From contig NW_026947502.1 in assembly GCF_034190915.1 (NCBI RefSeq), positions 4,758,785-4,822,784 on the forward strand: DNA of 64,000 nucleotides, written 5' to 3'. Under the pieces are notes generated by a model that was not told the origin of the DNA, did no database searches, and saw nothing but the letters and a program-made list of their open reading frames with translations. The DNA comes from Cavia porcellus. Lineage: Eukaryota > Chordata > Mammalia > Rodentia > Caviidae. Shown here one piece after another: positions 1 through 12,721 of this stretch; position 1 is the stretch's first letter; each line of letters begins with the position of its first letter. Both the position numbers and the translations under genes were made by a program.

Positions 1-443
1 TTTACAGGCGTGTGCCACCACACTGGGATTTTTCCGGTTCTTTTGGAGAAACATGCTAGACCTTCCAAAGGGTCAGTGAGTTACATTCTCAACCCTCCCC
101 CGGTGTTCCTGGCTCTGACATGTTCTTTTCCAGACTCTGGGGTGTTCTTTTCAGATCATTAGACCTTCTAAAGGACCTGCGGGCCTAACTCCCTCCTGGG
201 TTCCCAAACCCTGGCCTCCAGTCTCTCACTCTCTGCAGGCTTTAGCGCCCCACCAGAGGCCAGGCCTTGCGTCACAGTCTGGGACAGCTCAAGGCAATCC
301 AGCGTCCAGTTCCGCTTCCCCCACTGCCCACAGAACTCAGGGCTGGCTGCACCCTGGGGAACGCAGGTCCCTGGGCGCTCTGCCTGCTATCTGGTTGCTC
401 GGGGCCCCCAGGCCCTGGGGCTGAGGCCTTGCTCAACACTCAC

Positions 444-605
444 ATTCATGACTGCGTTAATCTCTGCGACGGCCTCGTCATCCGTGGGAAACTGGTAGAT
501 CTGGACCCCGTTGCTGACCAGCTCGCCCATGATCTTGATCTTGAACTTGTGGAGCTCGCTCTTGGAGATGGTGTCAGCCTTGGCAATGATGGGAATTATG
601 TTCAC
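444..605 (-). CDS. SEPTIN8: SEPTIN8 coding exon 5
   Basis: This 162-bp exon has acceptor CCTGGTAG before 605 and donor GTGAGT at 443. Its 54 codons begin [20 protein letters not shown] and end AVMN. It carries the AKAD G4 guanine-specificity motif. The next exon (expected to start AHLPF) is outside the window. Positions 1-443 are intron, with a minus-oriented B1 remnant at the very edge. Confidence 0.96.
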
Positions 606-3600
606 CTACCAGGGTGGGGCGGGAGAGCAGGATAGTCAGCTGACTGCAGTCAGTCCTGCCCAGGCCATGTCCCTACACAGAGCAGCAGAGCTGCACCCAG
701 GGACATCCTGAGGCTGCTGTGATGAGCTGTAACCATGACAGCCAGGTGCCATGCTTCTTACCGCTCTGGTTCTCCTAAATCACCATGGAGCCCCAGAACT
801 GATCCTCCCGGGCACACCCAGCTTTGACCCAGGATGCTCTGATGTCGTCACTGGCCCAGGGTGTGACAGAAGCAGGAATTGAGGACTTGACTCCCCACCA
901 AGCTAGTGAGATAAGCCATCAGCAGCAGTCATGGGACAATTTCAAAATCACCTGGGGCCAAGGCTGTCTCATTTTTAACGGGGAAAATGAACTCAATGGG
1001 GAAGGCAGTGACTCAAGAGCTGCCCAGTGCTGACCAGTGACCATGATGTCGGGGCCCTGTAGCTCCAAACCCTTCCTGACCTCACCACAAATCACCCTCA
1101 CAATGTCTTCTCATTTACACCCCAGTTCTGGGGCCATGCTCGAGCCCACTAGTAGGCTCAGGAAAAACCCAAGGGAAGTTGGTGTCAGAAAGGAGGGGCA
1201 TGGGAAGGGCAGAGCGGGGAATCTGGAGCTGAGAGCACAGGGGCAGGAGGCCCTTGAGACGGGCAGGGAACAATGCTCAGAGCAGAGGCTGTGCGGAGGC
1301 GGACGTCATCCCAGGAAGAGGAAAACAAGCCCTCCGGGCTGAGGATAAGAAGGAAGGGGCTCAGGGCCAGGACCTAAGAAAAAGCCCCGGGGGCTGGGGA
1401 TTTAGCTCAGCGGCATAAACACCTGCCTTGCAAGCAGGCAGTCGTGAGATTGATCCCTGGTACCGATAAAAACGAAAAAGACAAAAAAAAAAAAAAAAAA
1501 AAATTAAAAAAAAGACTTAAAAAAAAAAAAGAAAAAGCCCCGAGGCATGGGAGTTGCAGGGACCACAGCAAGATGCGACACGGGCAGAACCAAGCCATGG
1601 GGCTGTGTGCAAGGCCCTGACCACATCCCCTGTTCCCCAGGGGACAGCTAATCTGTAGCCACCCGAGCCACTCCTGAGAGAGGCAGCAGAGCTCTTGCAT
1701 GAGGCGGGGGCGCACACCTTGCTATCCAGCTTCTTCATGGTCACCAGGTCCAAGGACTTCAGGGAGTGCCCAGTAGGTGTGATGAAGTAGAGGCACACGT
1801 GGATGCGCGTGTCGTGGTAGTCAAAGAGGGAGCGGCGGATCTTCAGCTCCTCCTGCAGGTAGTTTTCAAACTGTGCATCGATGTATTCAACTATGGGCCT
1901 GTAACTACAGACAGCTCCGTCACTGGGGAGGCGGGTGGGGAGGCTACACCCCTGCTTCCCAGGGAACCGACAGCTGTGCTCTTGGGTGGGGCTCTGGACC
2001 ACAGAGCCCCCGAGATTCGCTGATGCCTTCCCCACCTCCTCTGAGGGGCGGGCTCGGCTATGGATGATGGGGGCAGCTGGAGGTAAGGGTCCCCACTGGG
2101 GCAGATGGGTGAGGCCACCAAGGGCCGCCATTCCCGCCTCTTGCCTGTCGTCCTTATTGATCTGGTCCCCAAAGCCCACGGCATCCACAATGGTCAGCTT
2201 GAGGTGCACATTGCTTTCCTGGAGGTCGTAGGTCTGCGGCCGCAGGCGCACACACTCCTCATGGTGGCTGGCCTCTTCGGTCTCAAAGGTTGTGTTGAAG
2301 AGCGTGTTCATAAGCGTGGACTTGCCAATGCCGGTCTCCCCTGCAGCAGGGGGACAGGAGCGACAAAAAGGGACCTCGAAGGCTGGAACTGGGGCTCTCG
2401 TGGGTTGGGGTTGAGGCCAGATAGGGGCTCAGGCATTCTCAGCCCCAACACAAGAGAAAAGGGGCAGCAGGGCTCCACTCTACCCAGCCATCAGAAATAA
2501 TGTGCATGGGGGTGCGGGGGTGACTCAGAGAACAGCGCTTGCTTGCATGAGATCCTGGGTTTGATTCCCAGCAGTGAAGAGAAAGAAAAGGGGATGGGTG
2601 GGGGGGAGAGAGAAGCAGAATAAGGAAGGAAGGAAGGAAGGTAGAAGGCCCAGAATGGTCACAGAGCAGGAGCAGGACCAGGGTCCAAAGCCACAGTGGC
2701 CCAGCCTGTGTGCCCTGCGCTGCCTCAGCTCTGTGTACTTAGACTGCAGGGAGGGAGAGGAAACTGCAGGGGCTGGATATCTGTCACACGCTATTGTGAC
2801 AAGGGGCAGAGACTGCTTTGCTGTGGTGTCCTTGACAAACAGTATGAATGGGCACAGGCTTTGAAAATAAATGAATCTGAATCACTGCAACAATTACCTG
2901 CAGTCTACAAAGCACTTCCATGTGCCCAATCCCGTGTGTCCTTCAACACAAGACTGGCCTGGAGCCCAGCCCTAGCTCCGATCCTGTCCTGGACCCTGCA
3001 GAGTCACTGACCAAACCCTTGGACTCTGTGTGGGAAGCCCCTTGAAGCTGGACACATGGCCAGGGCACCTGTACATTCTCACCCACCCTCTGTTTGAGGA
3101 TGTCCCTGGCCAGGCCACGCACTCACCCACACAAAGGATGTTGAAGCTGAAGCCTTGAGCGACTGACTTGCTGACCAGCTGGTCAGGGAGGCTGTCGAAG
3201 CCCACATGGCCACCCAGGGAGAGGCTCCGGGACTCCGGCTCCACATTCTGCAGGAGGCAAAGCAAGGCAGTGAGTCCCTGGGGAACCAGAGCAGGTGGGG
3301 GAGATGACACCTGCGCAAACCAAGAGCCTCAGATGGACAGCACATGTGTACCATGACCGGCGCCAAGGCGAGTGAAATTGATACCCCTCGAGACCTGCTT
3401 TTTCCAATCACTCATGCGCATGCTCCATTGTGGAGACTCCCGGTCCCCCAGGGCCAACCCTCCTCCGCACACACTTGAGTGTACAGTGCGCCCAAGGGCG
3501 CCACAGAAGGGCTGGCACTCACAGAGAAAGGGGCAGGGGCTATGCCATCCTGCCACCCTCCAATCCTGTCCCAGCCATGGTTCCTTGTGCCCTGAGCTGG

Positions 3601-6600
3601 CCCACTGCATGACAAAAGCCAGAGACCTGAGGCAGGGAATCAAGAGTAGACTCGGATGTGTGTGAACGGTGTCTCTGGCTTCCCTGGGGAGGAGGGCAAA
3701 ATGCTGCCCCTGCGGGAAGCTCCCAGGCTCAGCCCCACTCTGGGTCAGGGGTGCACGGCTCCACAATGGGTAGAAATGAGCCTCTTCCTTTGGAGCCCCC
3801 TTTTCCTGACTCCCAGCTTGACAGAACAAGGACAGGAAAAGGCGGTGGGCTCGGGGTCCCACCTGCTCTCAGCTGCAGAGGAAAGAGACAGGACCTGGGA
3901 GGCTGGCATGGGAGCTACCAATCGGAGCCACAGCAGCCCTTATGCAAATGTGGGTACAGATACAGGGCACGGAGAGGCTGAGGACCCTGGTTCCTGCCCT
4001 GCAGTGGGACCTCCTGCACCAGGCAGCACCTGACCTGCATAGCCACAGCCCCCAGTTAGAGTCCTCTGGCACTCAAAATCGACCTCTGCTCTCCTGTCCA
4101 CACCACTCCCCCTACCTACACCACTGATGCCTAAGTGTCTCTCACAGCCAGGAGCCTATGGTGCCAGCTGCGCAATGGTGCCATCACCCACACACAAGTC
4201 TGGGTAACCCCTGAACCTGCTCTCTCAGAGGACCCCCTAAAACAGCTGGCCCTCCTTCCCCACACCTCTCCCCACTCAAGCGCAGCTCCCAGAAGGGCTG
4301 CAAATGACCCAGCGAAGGGCTCCCCAGCAGCTTTCTCTCACCAGAAACAGCACCTGGAGCCCAGGATGTGCCAAAGCCCTTGCCGTGGCATTGCAGATCT
4401 TCCTCAGGGTCTCGGTTCTGGTCAGCAGGTGACTTCCAGACTCGCCTTTCTGGCTCTGCCCTTCCCTAGGCTCCAGAGCTCTCCCTGACTCTTCCCTGGC
4501 ACCTCTCCTCACCGGCCCGAGTGCTTACATCTCCCATCCAGACCTTCCACCAGCACGGGTCCTGCGACCCTCCACTAACAGCCACCCTTTAAATACACGG
4601 GTTCACCACCTATTCCCCAGGCTCCTGGAAGTCAGCCGCCCCAAGTCGGGAGAGGCCAGGTCTCCCACCCTTGCCCCCTCCCTCCCCTGCACCCAGCATG
4701 GACAGCACTGCCCATCACAGGCTACTGGATGCGAGCTGCAGTCGCCACCATGCTGCCCACCTCCCACGGGGCCTGTCTTTTAGTGTCTGCTCCACCTGCC
4801 CCAGGCAGCTTGAGGATCAAATGGAGGACAGAACAGTCAGGCTGGAGCTTTTTTTCTTTTCAGGCGATACTAAAATTCTCCAAAATGTAAGGCGTGCAGT
4901 GCTTGCAGAGAAGGCTATGTGTTTATTCATCCTCCTCTTCCAAGGGTGACACAATCGGGATGCAATCCAACATCCTGTAGTCTGCCGCCAAAACCCACCG
5001 AGTCAGCTGTGTCTGGAAACCGCACATGCTCTGCGCGCACACACACACGCCCATCACAGTCTCGCAGAGAGACAGAGGCTGTCTTTGCCTCAGTCGCCGG
5101 CTCAGCCCCCCGCCCCCATTTCTTACTGTCCTGGACTTCAGAGGCCCGGAGCAGCCTGGGGGCTCGCAAAGCACCCTGGCTGGTCTTCATGACGGCTTCC
5201 CTTTGGTCACACAGCGTGGCTCCTGCTGTGGCAGACAGGCAGGTCATTCTCCCTGCACCACTGCCCAAGCTGCACTGCCACCGGGGCCCTACCTGGGATT
5301 ACGTCTGCCCAAGGAGAGTAGGGGAGTCAGCCTCGGGAATACACACACCGAGGAACATTCGGCCACTGGCCCTGGTGTACACAGCGTCCTTCTGTGATCT
5401 CATGAACTAAGAGGTGACTCATTAATGCTGGCCTCCATGGCCTCCACCATCACAGATTCGGCAGCAATGTGAGACCAAGGAGTGCTGTCACTGAGAGTGC
5501 TGCTGACACGAGTAGGTCACAGCCTAAGAGCCAGCAGCTCCAAAAGCATCTCCTGCACATCACAGGCACCATAACTCAGAAACAAAGCCAGGCCCAGACC
5601 CCCTGGGCCGGCTACCCAGGCCAGCACTGCCGTTGGTGGGAACCGACCAGCCTCATTCTGGGTCTGCCTCGCTACAAGCAAGTGATCCAGGCAGCATCTT
5701 GGTCAGCATCCAGTGATCATGTGGGGAGCTAGCGAGGGCAGAAGCCTTCTTGCAGTGGACAGCAGAGCCAGAGAAACAGGAGAAGAGAGCAAGCACTGAC
5801 GGCTGCCTGACCCTGGGCTCTTCCCTTGCCTGTCAGACAGCCCTGGCTGTCCAGCGAGTTCTCCAGCCCTGTGACCCACAGGTCTGGCTGCACAGGACAC
5901 GGAGGGAGCCCAGCAAACAAGGCACGTGAAGGCCAAGTGTCACGGGAAGGAACAGCTGTCACCAACAGGTCCACCTGTGTGAACACAGCCCCACACTCAG
6001 CCCCTTCCTGTTTCATGTGACGGTGTCTACTGCCTCGCAGGTGAGGAAACTGGCAAACAGCTAGGGCTCTAACCAGGGTGGGGCAGGGAGCAGAGAGCAG
6101 GGGCACCTTTGCCCAGAGCCTGCTGCTACACTGCCTGCCCTGCTCTGGGCTCTGGCTGTCACTCAGTGCACACTCACCAGACACGTCTGCCATGACTCCG
6201 AGACGGCTGGCAGTGAGAAGATGAGCACCAGACCCTGGACTCAGGCGGCCTGGTCTAAAATGCCTACAGGCCAGGCGAGCCACACAGACACAGAGGACAG
6301 TAACAATGACAATGACCACAGCAGTCCCACTGATGCTCGTTGAGTACTTGCTATGTCCAGTTTTAATTTAACCTCGCTGAGCCACACGTGGGCCCTGGAA
6401 GACCCTGGAAGGCCCGCTGCAACTCACGGTGAGGTCACCAAGGCGCCAGGAGGTTCGGTAATATGCACGCAATGGTAGAGCCCAGGGGCAGCCAGGATCT
6501 GGGGAGACAGTGAGACTGGGTCACACACCCTTCTTGCCACTTGCCGTGCCACCTGCTGGATGGGAGACAGCGCTGACGTGGCCCAGACTGGGTCCCCCAG

Positions 6601-9600
6601 AAAGAGGTGGGAGTGAAAGGCAGCCATGCCCCAAGGCAGTCACCATCATGCAACTCCACCCAACTGTGGGAACACGGGTCTGGGGTGGCTGTCACCAGTT
6701 TTCAAGAGGATCCCCAATTCTAGATTTTTGTGTGCAATTCTCTACATTTTAAAGGTCACCAACCGGCGAGAGAGCCTGAGAGTCCATGGCACGGGCTGCT
6801 CTGAACAGAAGGCCCAGCAGTCTGCAGGAGGCTGGGCTGGGAGGAGATGGCCCAGCCACCCTTCTCAGGAACGGGACACGGTTCCATGGGAAGGAACCTT
6901 CAGATCGGTGGGTCACACTGACTCCTCTGAACACAGGCAGATTGGGAGGTGCTCACGGAGGGGTCTCCCAAGGTCTTCAAAGCCCCAGGAGAGGGAGAGC
7001 TGGCAGCTCTGAGCTCCCTGACACAAGGAGAAACTGCATGGGGCCCATTATTCGTTCCCTCTCTAATCACCAAGCTCGGGCTCTGGAGCCAAGCCCCAGG
7101 CTTCTGTGTCATCGCTTCTTTGGCACATCAAAGACAACGACCAAAATAATAACTGCCCGGGCTGGCTGGGCTCCTCGGTGCCTGGCCATCCAGGACACGA
7201 TGGAGTATGGCCCTGGGTTCCACAGCCCAGTGGATAACTAGGGCGTCCCTTCCCCATCAGGAAGTGCTGGAGCTGACCCTTGTGGATGGGCTGAGCTGCC
7301 AGCCAGGAGGAACCACCCATTGCACCCAGAGGCGAGGCGGGATGTGGGAGAGGGAACCACGTCCCTCCCATGCTTGGCCATGCACAAAACAGGTGCTTAC
7401 CCAGAAGGCACTTGGGAACCTGCTGGAAGTCCAAACCAACAGTGCCAGAGGAAGTATGGATGAACAGAGATATCCCAATCTAGGGAGCTCGATGGAGTGG
7501 AAGTGGAGCGGACACCCCACCTCAGAGAATGTGGTTCCTGCATCCTGGGTAAAGAGTTGTCCCCCACCACAGGCCTGCCACAGTTTCCCAGTGCTTTTGG
7601 CTTGGAGTTTGTTTTTTTTTTTTTTTTTTTTTTTTTGGAGATAGGCTGTTGCTATGTGGTTCGGACTGGCCTTGAACTTACTATATAGCCCAGGCTGGCT
7701 TTGAACTCACAATGACCCTTCTCCTCAGCCCCTGAGTACTGGGATTATAGGAATGCACCACCACGCAAGGCTCTTGGGGACTCTTTTCTCCCCAGGCTCC
7801 TGGTCCTAGCATCTGCTGGCCTCAACACCCCACCAGGAAGACGGGAAGCCTGTTCCCCATGAGAGCTCCAGCCTCGGAGGAGGTCTTGTGAGGTCAGAAG
7901 TGGCCGCACTACTGGGAGCCTTCTCCACCCATATTCTAGGCATAACCACCCTACCCAGCTCCAGCTGCCGGGCCGTAAATAGCCAGGGCAGAAGTCTCCG
8001 GCCAGAAGCCGTGGTCCTAAGAACAACTGTCCTTGAGCCCAAAAGGAATCCCAGGAATTTTCCCAGGAAGGCTTAGGCTCTGGTCCCATGATTTCACAGC
8101 GAGCCTTGGGCCCAGGTCAGAGGTCACGGGAAATAACCAGAAGCTCTGCATGTGGGAGGGTGAGGGTGGGGATGCTGCTACCCAGGCGGAAAGGGAGGAC
8201 CGCAGACAGGTCACACCTGCCCCGAATCAGGAGGACACTGGGAACAAAAGTGTCTGAAGACTGAAGCAGGGATTAACCTTGACACGGCCACCATGATGGC
8301 AGACAAGGTAAGGCTGGTGAGCTGGCGGCTGGGTCACCAGTCACTGCCACAAGGGCAGTCGTTCCCCGCCCCACGCTAAGAAGTGAAGGAACCTGTGGGC
8401 AACACTGCCCTCTCGGCTTCCCTGTCCCCGCCAGCACTGCTCCCCCTTCCTGCACAGAGAGCCAGGCCGCAGCTCATTAACTGGGGATGGCTCCAGGCAG
8501 ACATCTCTCTTCAAAGTGGGGGTTCTAGAAGGCCAAGCCATCATCCCCAAGCCTCGGGCTGGGACACCAACACACTTTCGGGCTTGTTACGAAGCCTGAG
8601 AGGGAGCGCGCATCCTACCCCAGAGCAGATGGGGAAGGTGCTTGAAGCAGCCGAGCTCCTGGGCCCAGGTGTTCACATTGCCTCACTTGGCCCAGGCATG
8701 GCAGAGGCAGCCCCTACTGCCCTACCCCAGGGAAGGCCAGCTATGGCATGGCCTGGTCTGGCCTGGCCTGAAGGAGGCAGAGGAAAAGACTCCAGTCTTG
8801 CAAGGGGAATATGGGCAGTGAAGTGCCCTGGCCTCCCCTTGGCCCCCATGATGGATGATGGTGCTCTCTAGAGGCAGAGGAATGCATGGCACCAACATGG
8901 CCAGTGCAGGCACAGGGGACACAGTGATGTGTCTTTGCCACCTGCCCAGCACCCCAGCACCAGGCAGTGGGTTAGGCTTGGCCCTGGTCCCACAGCCAGG
9001 CATGGAGAATGGACATGGGTCCACACCTACAGCTCCTCCTGAATCCGAGGCCCTTCCGAGCCCCTCAAAAGACAGAAACCCACCACAATCTGGTTCTGTC
9101 CCTTTAACCTGGCCTGTATGACAGGAGTAGGAAGCTGTGTGCTCTGCAGAGGAGGACATTTAATCTGCCCCACCATGTCCAGCAGAACTACAGCTACAGC
9201 CTAGATGTCCCTCATCCCGTCCCCCATTGCCTCTTCTCAGCCACAGGGTCTCACATGACCCCTGAGGATGTGGAAGGCTCCAAGGAGGTCAGCAGAGAGT
9301 ACCCCAGTTCCACCTTGTGGGCATCCTGTCCTTGGTGGCGTCACTTTCCCAGGCAGATGTGCCCCCTCCTGCCTATGCAGCTCCACATGTGGCTGTCTGA
9401 CCAAGCCATGCCTGGGTAGCCTGCGACCAAGCGGCAGCACAGGGGCAGGAAGCCCAAAAAGGCTGCAAGGGCCATGCGGAGGCCAGCTGGCAGTCAGGCC
9501 CTTTGCTCTGTCATCCTGCTGCTGCTGGCCTTGCCTCAAGGGAACTGGATGGCATCCAGAGACTTGAATGGTAGTTACTGGCCCCAATACACACCTCTAC

Positions 9601-12517
9601 CCACCCACCCTGGGGCTTGGGATTCACAGGGCACCACCACCCCAGGCATCTGAAGAGCCCTTGGGAGATAGGGTCTTGGATATCCTTCACTGATAGACAA
9701 AGTCCGCATCCTCACCCAACTACATACTGTTGGCATCAAAAACACAATGAGCACCAGGCATCCAATGCCCTTCCCTCCATCCAAAGTCGTGTTTGAGTTT
9801 AAGTTCAGCAACGCCTTTGCACCAGCCCCGCAGCCCTGACCCCCTCCAGTGGAGATCCAGGAAGACCCTCAGGTGGGGCCAGGGAGCCCATAGCAAGGTC
9901 TGGCGCCCTGAGTGAGGACAGGCAAGGCGCCTCCAGGGCAACAGGATGAGCTGCCACTTTGCACTTGGTGCTCATGTGTGACCCCTCAATGCCACCAGAC
10001 ACTGACAGCCTCCAGATGACTTACTCCACACTCCTTTCTACTTTGGAAAGGCTCAGCAGGGAGGTCACCAACCATTTTTCTGGCACAGGGAGGTCCTCCG
10101 TTGCAGAGGGGACCCCAGGCCCCATGGGCACGAGGCCTGCCTCCCACGTCCCCTGCTTCAGGACAGAATAGCACTCCCTAGATAGTCTGCTTCTCAGGGA
10201 GGTGTCAAGATTACAGGGGTGACAACGGAAGTAACAGATGGTGCTGGGGATAAAGCAGATACGGGGGTGAGTGACAGGCTGGGAAGACTGCCCGAGTAAA
10301 GCTGAGACACCTCACGTTTCTTCCTCTCCCCCTCACGACTCCCAGGCCCAGGAGGTCCTCCAGCACGGAGCAGGAACCACGCCCTTCCCAGTTCTGACAG
10401 GAGGAACAGAGGAGGGGGTCCTCGGGACAGGAAGCACGGGTGTCAGAACCAGAGAAGGGACCGAGCAAGGGTGGACACAGGTCCAGCTGCCCAAGCAGAA
10501 GGGGCCACTGAAAGTCCCGAGGACTGTCCGGACCCAAACCTCATAGCTGCACTCGGGCTGAGCCTGGGGTCAGACAGGCGTCTCGGCTCCTGAGTCTGTG
10601 GCATGTACACCATATTAAATAGACACGGGGGACCCTGCACACCTTGATCTCCAAGTACAACTTGGCATGGTCTCCTCCACTCCAGGTCAGGGAAGTTCTT
10701 AGGATCTCTGGGCACTGCGCTGGTCACAGAGACCTGCCCCTCTGCCTCTGGACCCTGGCACCAGCGAGAAGCCAGGCACGCTGAGGCTCTGAGAATTCCT
10801 GCAAACTCTGAAGGAGCAGTATGGCGCAGGCAAGATGAGCAAAGAACGCCTTCCCCAGGATGACAAGCCAGGAGGGGAGAATGGAGTGCAGACTCCTAAT
10901 TCAGGCCACACTCCACCCAAGATCTCCACCCAAATTCAACCTCAGCCAAATCCTCCCAGGAGTCTGGCAGGGAAGGTGTCAGCCCCTCTGGCTTCATCAG
11001 GCACAGCAGCCTTCCCCGAGTCAGTCCCTCTGGCCACCCGGAGAATACCCAAACTGCTGAGAGATGCCCCACCAGCCAACTGGAGGACGGCCCACCCACT
11101 GTCGGAGGACTACCTCTGGACACTTGCATCCTCCCAATAGCCCTGGAAAGAGGGCACACTCCTCATCCTACCCTGCAGACCAGAACATGCAGGGGTTAAG
11201 TACCTTGCACAGGGTCACATGGCCGACAAGTAGCATCTAGGATTCCTATCGAGTCATCGGATTGTGGTTCTTCTGCATACCACTCCCACAGCAAGATCAA
11301 CTGTTAGCGCAACCCCTGGCCACAGACGAGACCCAGACAGAACTTTCTGGTCAGGTGGGCACAGAAAATGCACGGACACACACGCGCAGCGGCGCCAGCA
11401 TACAGCAATTCCATAGTCTATCAGGATTCAGGAGCTACTTCCTCCAGTATTTATAAACCCCGGTTTACAGCACAGTGGTGAGGCGGCTCTTAGATCAGCT
11501 CAGCTTCTGAGGCCGTCCCTTGCCTAGTTTAACTTACTTAACCGATACACAGCAGCCCCCTCCCCAAACGGAATCAAACAAGCACCCCAGTCTAACAAAT
11601 TCTGAAACCAAGAGGGCCTGCTTGGTTTTGCATATTTGCAAAGTAGTCCGGAAAATGTATTTTCAGATTAAAGGCGACATCTACATATATAAACTCAAAT
11701 GACAGTATTTATAGCATTAATTACATAAGTCTCGGCTCCCTTATTTAGCCCCAGGACCAATTCGTTATCGGTCACATAGTCAGAATTCCCCTCCCTCCCC
11801 ACAATGCTGGGCCCTTCCCTTCCCCTGCCCTCCCTCTCCTTTCCCAACTCCCTCCCTCCCCTCTCCCTCCTCCGCTGCCTCCTCCTCCTCCTTCAGCAGA
11901 CCAGGGCCTCACTCACTGGCCAGGAGGACACAGTTTCCTTCACTGTCACAGCCTAGCGTCCCAGGCACACCCAGATCCAGCCCTGGACATGAGGGGTCAT
12001 GCAGGCACGACCCCTCAAAGGCCCCCCTCCCCCGGACTGTTATTAAAAGAAAACCTTTGGGAAGTTGGCCACAGCTTAGCTCAGGTCCAGAGCCCCCCTT
12101 GCAGGGACCCCGGGCAGTCAGCCGTGAAGGCGGCAGCCCCGGAGAGAAGCCCCAACAAACATCCCCCGAGCTGGATGCGGAGTCGCCCCAGCTCCCGGGG
12201 ACTGGCGGCCGCAGCCCGACCGCTGGGGCCCGAGCGGCCCCGAGTCACACCCAGCAGGGCACAGAGGGGACGTGGGGGGGAGGCAGGACCCGAGCCCGCA
12301 CGCGTGCGGGGCACCCGGGGCAGCGTCCGGGGCGCCTGGGGCAGCCGGGCGCGGCCGCCCCCTCCGCCCACACCTGCGCCCCGGACCCGGCGCGCGGACC
12401 CCTGCCGCCCTCCCACCCGCGCCGCCGCCAGCCCGCACCCCGACCCCGGCCCCGGCCCCGAGCCCGGCCCGCCGCGCCCCGCCTCACCGCGCGCCGCTCC
12501 AGCTCCGTGGCCGCCAT
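444..12517 (-). CDS. SEPTIN8: SEPTIN8, 5' part (coding exons 1-5 of a septin GTPase; gene continues past the left edge)
   Basis: Septin-8 is a cytoskeletal GTP-binding protein of the SEPT6 subgroup that polymerises with other septins into filaments and rings; a role in vesicle traffic is known for the family. Five coding exons on the minus strand (12517-12488, 3247-3127, 2340-2145, 1904-1718, 605-444) join without a frame break into 232 codons. The N terminus reads [16 protein letters not shown]. The P-loop GETGIGKST falls at about residues 51-59, across the exon 2/3 junction. The G3 motif DAVGFGD is at about 103-109 and the G4 motif AKAD at about 186-189. The exon 5 sequence ([20 protein letters not shown]) and its [32 protein letters not shown] end fit septin-8 better than septins 6 or 11. 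The remaining GTPase domain and the C-terminal coiled coil must lie left of position 1. Intron 1 is about 9.2 kb. Intron 3 has a GC donor. Paralogue assignment is supported by synteny with SOWAHA and SHROOM1. Confidence 0.96.
1390..1528 (+). mobile_element. ID SINE with 14-bp target duplication (SEPTIN8 intron 4)
   Basis: The core gctggggatttagctcagcg and the 'gataaaaacgaaaaagac' A-rich tail are well preserved. The duplication aagaaaaagccccg is at 1376-1389 and 1529-1542. This is a recent insertion by its intact repeat and flanks. Confidence 0.9.
1718..1904 (-). CDS. SEPTIN8: SEPTIN8 coding exon 4
   Basis: This 187-bp exon has acceptor GTCTGTAG before 1904 and donor GTGTGC at 1717. It encodes [20 protein letters not shown], then [19 protein letters not shown] and [21 protein letters not shown], which are diagnostic septin GTPase strings. 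It ends in phase 0. Confidence 0.96.
2145..2340 (-). CDS. SEPTIN8: SEPTIN8 coding exon 3 (P-loop and DAVG motifs; GC donor)
   Basis: This 196-bp exon has acceptor CCTGCTGCAG before 2340. It encodes the rest of GETGIGKST, the segment [17 protein letters not shown], and [15 protein letters not shown]. The only splice junction that joins in frame to exon 4 and restores the septin string [13 protein letters not shown] is CAG|GCAAGA. The donor is therefore GC (2144-2143), not GT. Confidence 0.94.
2511..2590 (+). mobile_element. Diverged ID SINE (SEPTIN8 intron 2)
   Basis: The weak core ggtgactcagagaacagcgc and B-box-like gggtttgattcccagc identify an older ID copy. A (GGAA)n stretch follows at about 2622-2642. 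Confidence 0.6.
3127..3247 (-). CDS. SEPTIN8: SEPTIN8 coding exon 2
   Basis: This 121-bp exon has acceptor TGCCTCCTGCAG before 3247 and donor GTGAGT at 3126-3121. It encodes [20 protein letters not shown] onward to NILCV plus one base of the first P-loop glycine. The segment is the strongly conserved septin lead-in to the GTPase domain. Confidence 0.95.
3248..7611. other. SEPTIN8 intron 1, proximal unique part
   Basis: No exon, RNA gene or clear repeat is recognised in these 4.4 kb apart from short simple runs. The short open frames on both strands lack family resemblance. Confidence 0.6.
7612..7772 (-). mobile_element. B1-type SINE (SEPTIN8 intron 1)
   Basis: A poly-T start, then the reverse complement of a B1 body with its internal duplication, ends in gcaccaccacgcaaggc. 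Confidence 0.85.
7773..12487. other. SEPTIN8 intron 1, distal unique part
   Basis: This stretch is largely free of SINEs. An AT-richer stretch at about 11,480-11,780 (containing gcatatttgcaaag and cattaattacataag) stands out from GC-rich surroundings and could be a conserved non-coding element. A CT-rich tract lies at 11,788-11,895. Confidence 0.5.
12488..12517 (-). CDS. SEPTIN8: SEPTIN8 coding exon 1
   Basis: Ten codons ([10 protein letters not shown]) start at an ATG in CpG-rich sequence and end at a GTGAGG donor (GT at 12487-12486). The frame is phase 0 and continues into NVEPESRSL of exon 2. The MAAT-LER start is the known septin-8 N terminus; the last two residues differ from the human Phe-Ser as I remember it. 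Confidence 0.9.
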
Positions 12518-12721
12518 GCTGCTCGCGCGGGCGGGCGGGCGGGCGGCCGGTGCGGGACGCGCTCCGGCGGCTGCGGCTGAATGGATCCAATATGGCCACT
12601 TCCTGGAAACTCCCCCGGCGGGAGCGGCCGCCCCGCCCCGCCCCGCAGCCCGCCCGCCGCCAGCCCGCCCGGCCGAGCGCTCCTCGGCCCGGACGCCGGG
12701 GTCTCCGCGCCGCGCCGGCGG

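Noticed and set aside
1390..1528. tRNA-like sequences in the ID elements
   Set aside because: They derive from tRNA-Ala but are SINEs with A-rich tails and target duplications. They do not fold as complete tRNA genes.
12600..12612. CArG (SRF) box at ccaatatgg upstream of SEPTIN8
   Set aside because: It has only five A/T bases between CC and GG, so it is one short of a CArG box. A YY1-type reading of the other strand fits better.
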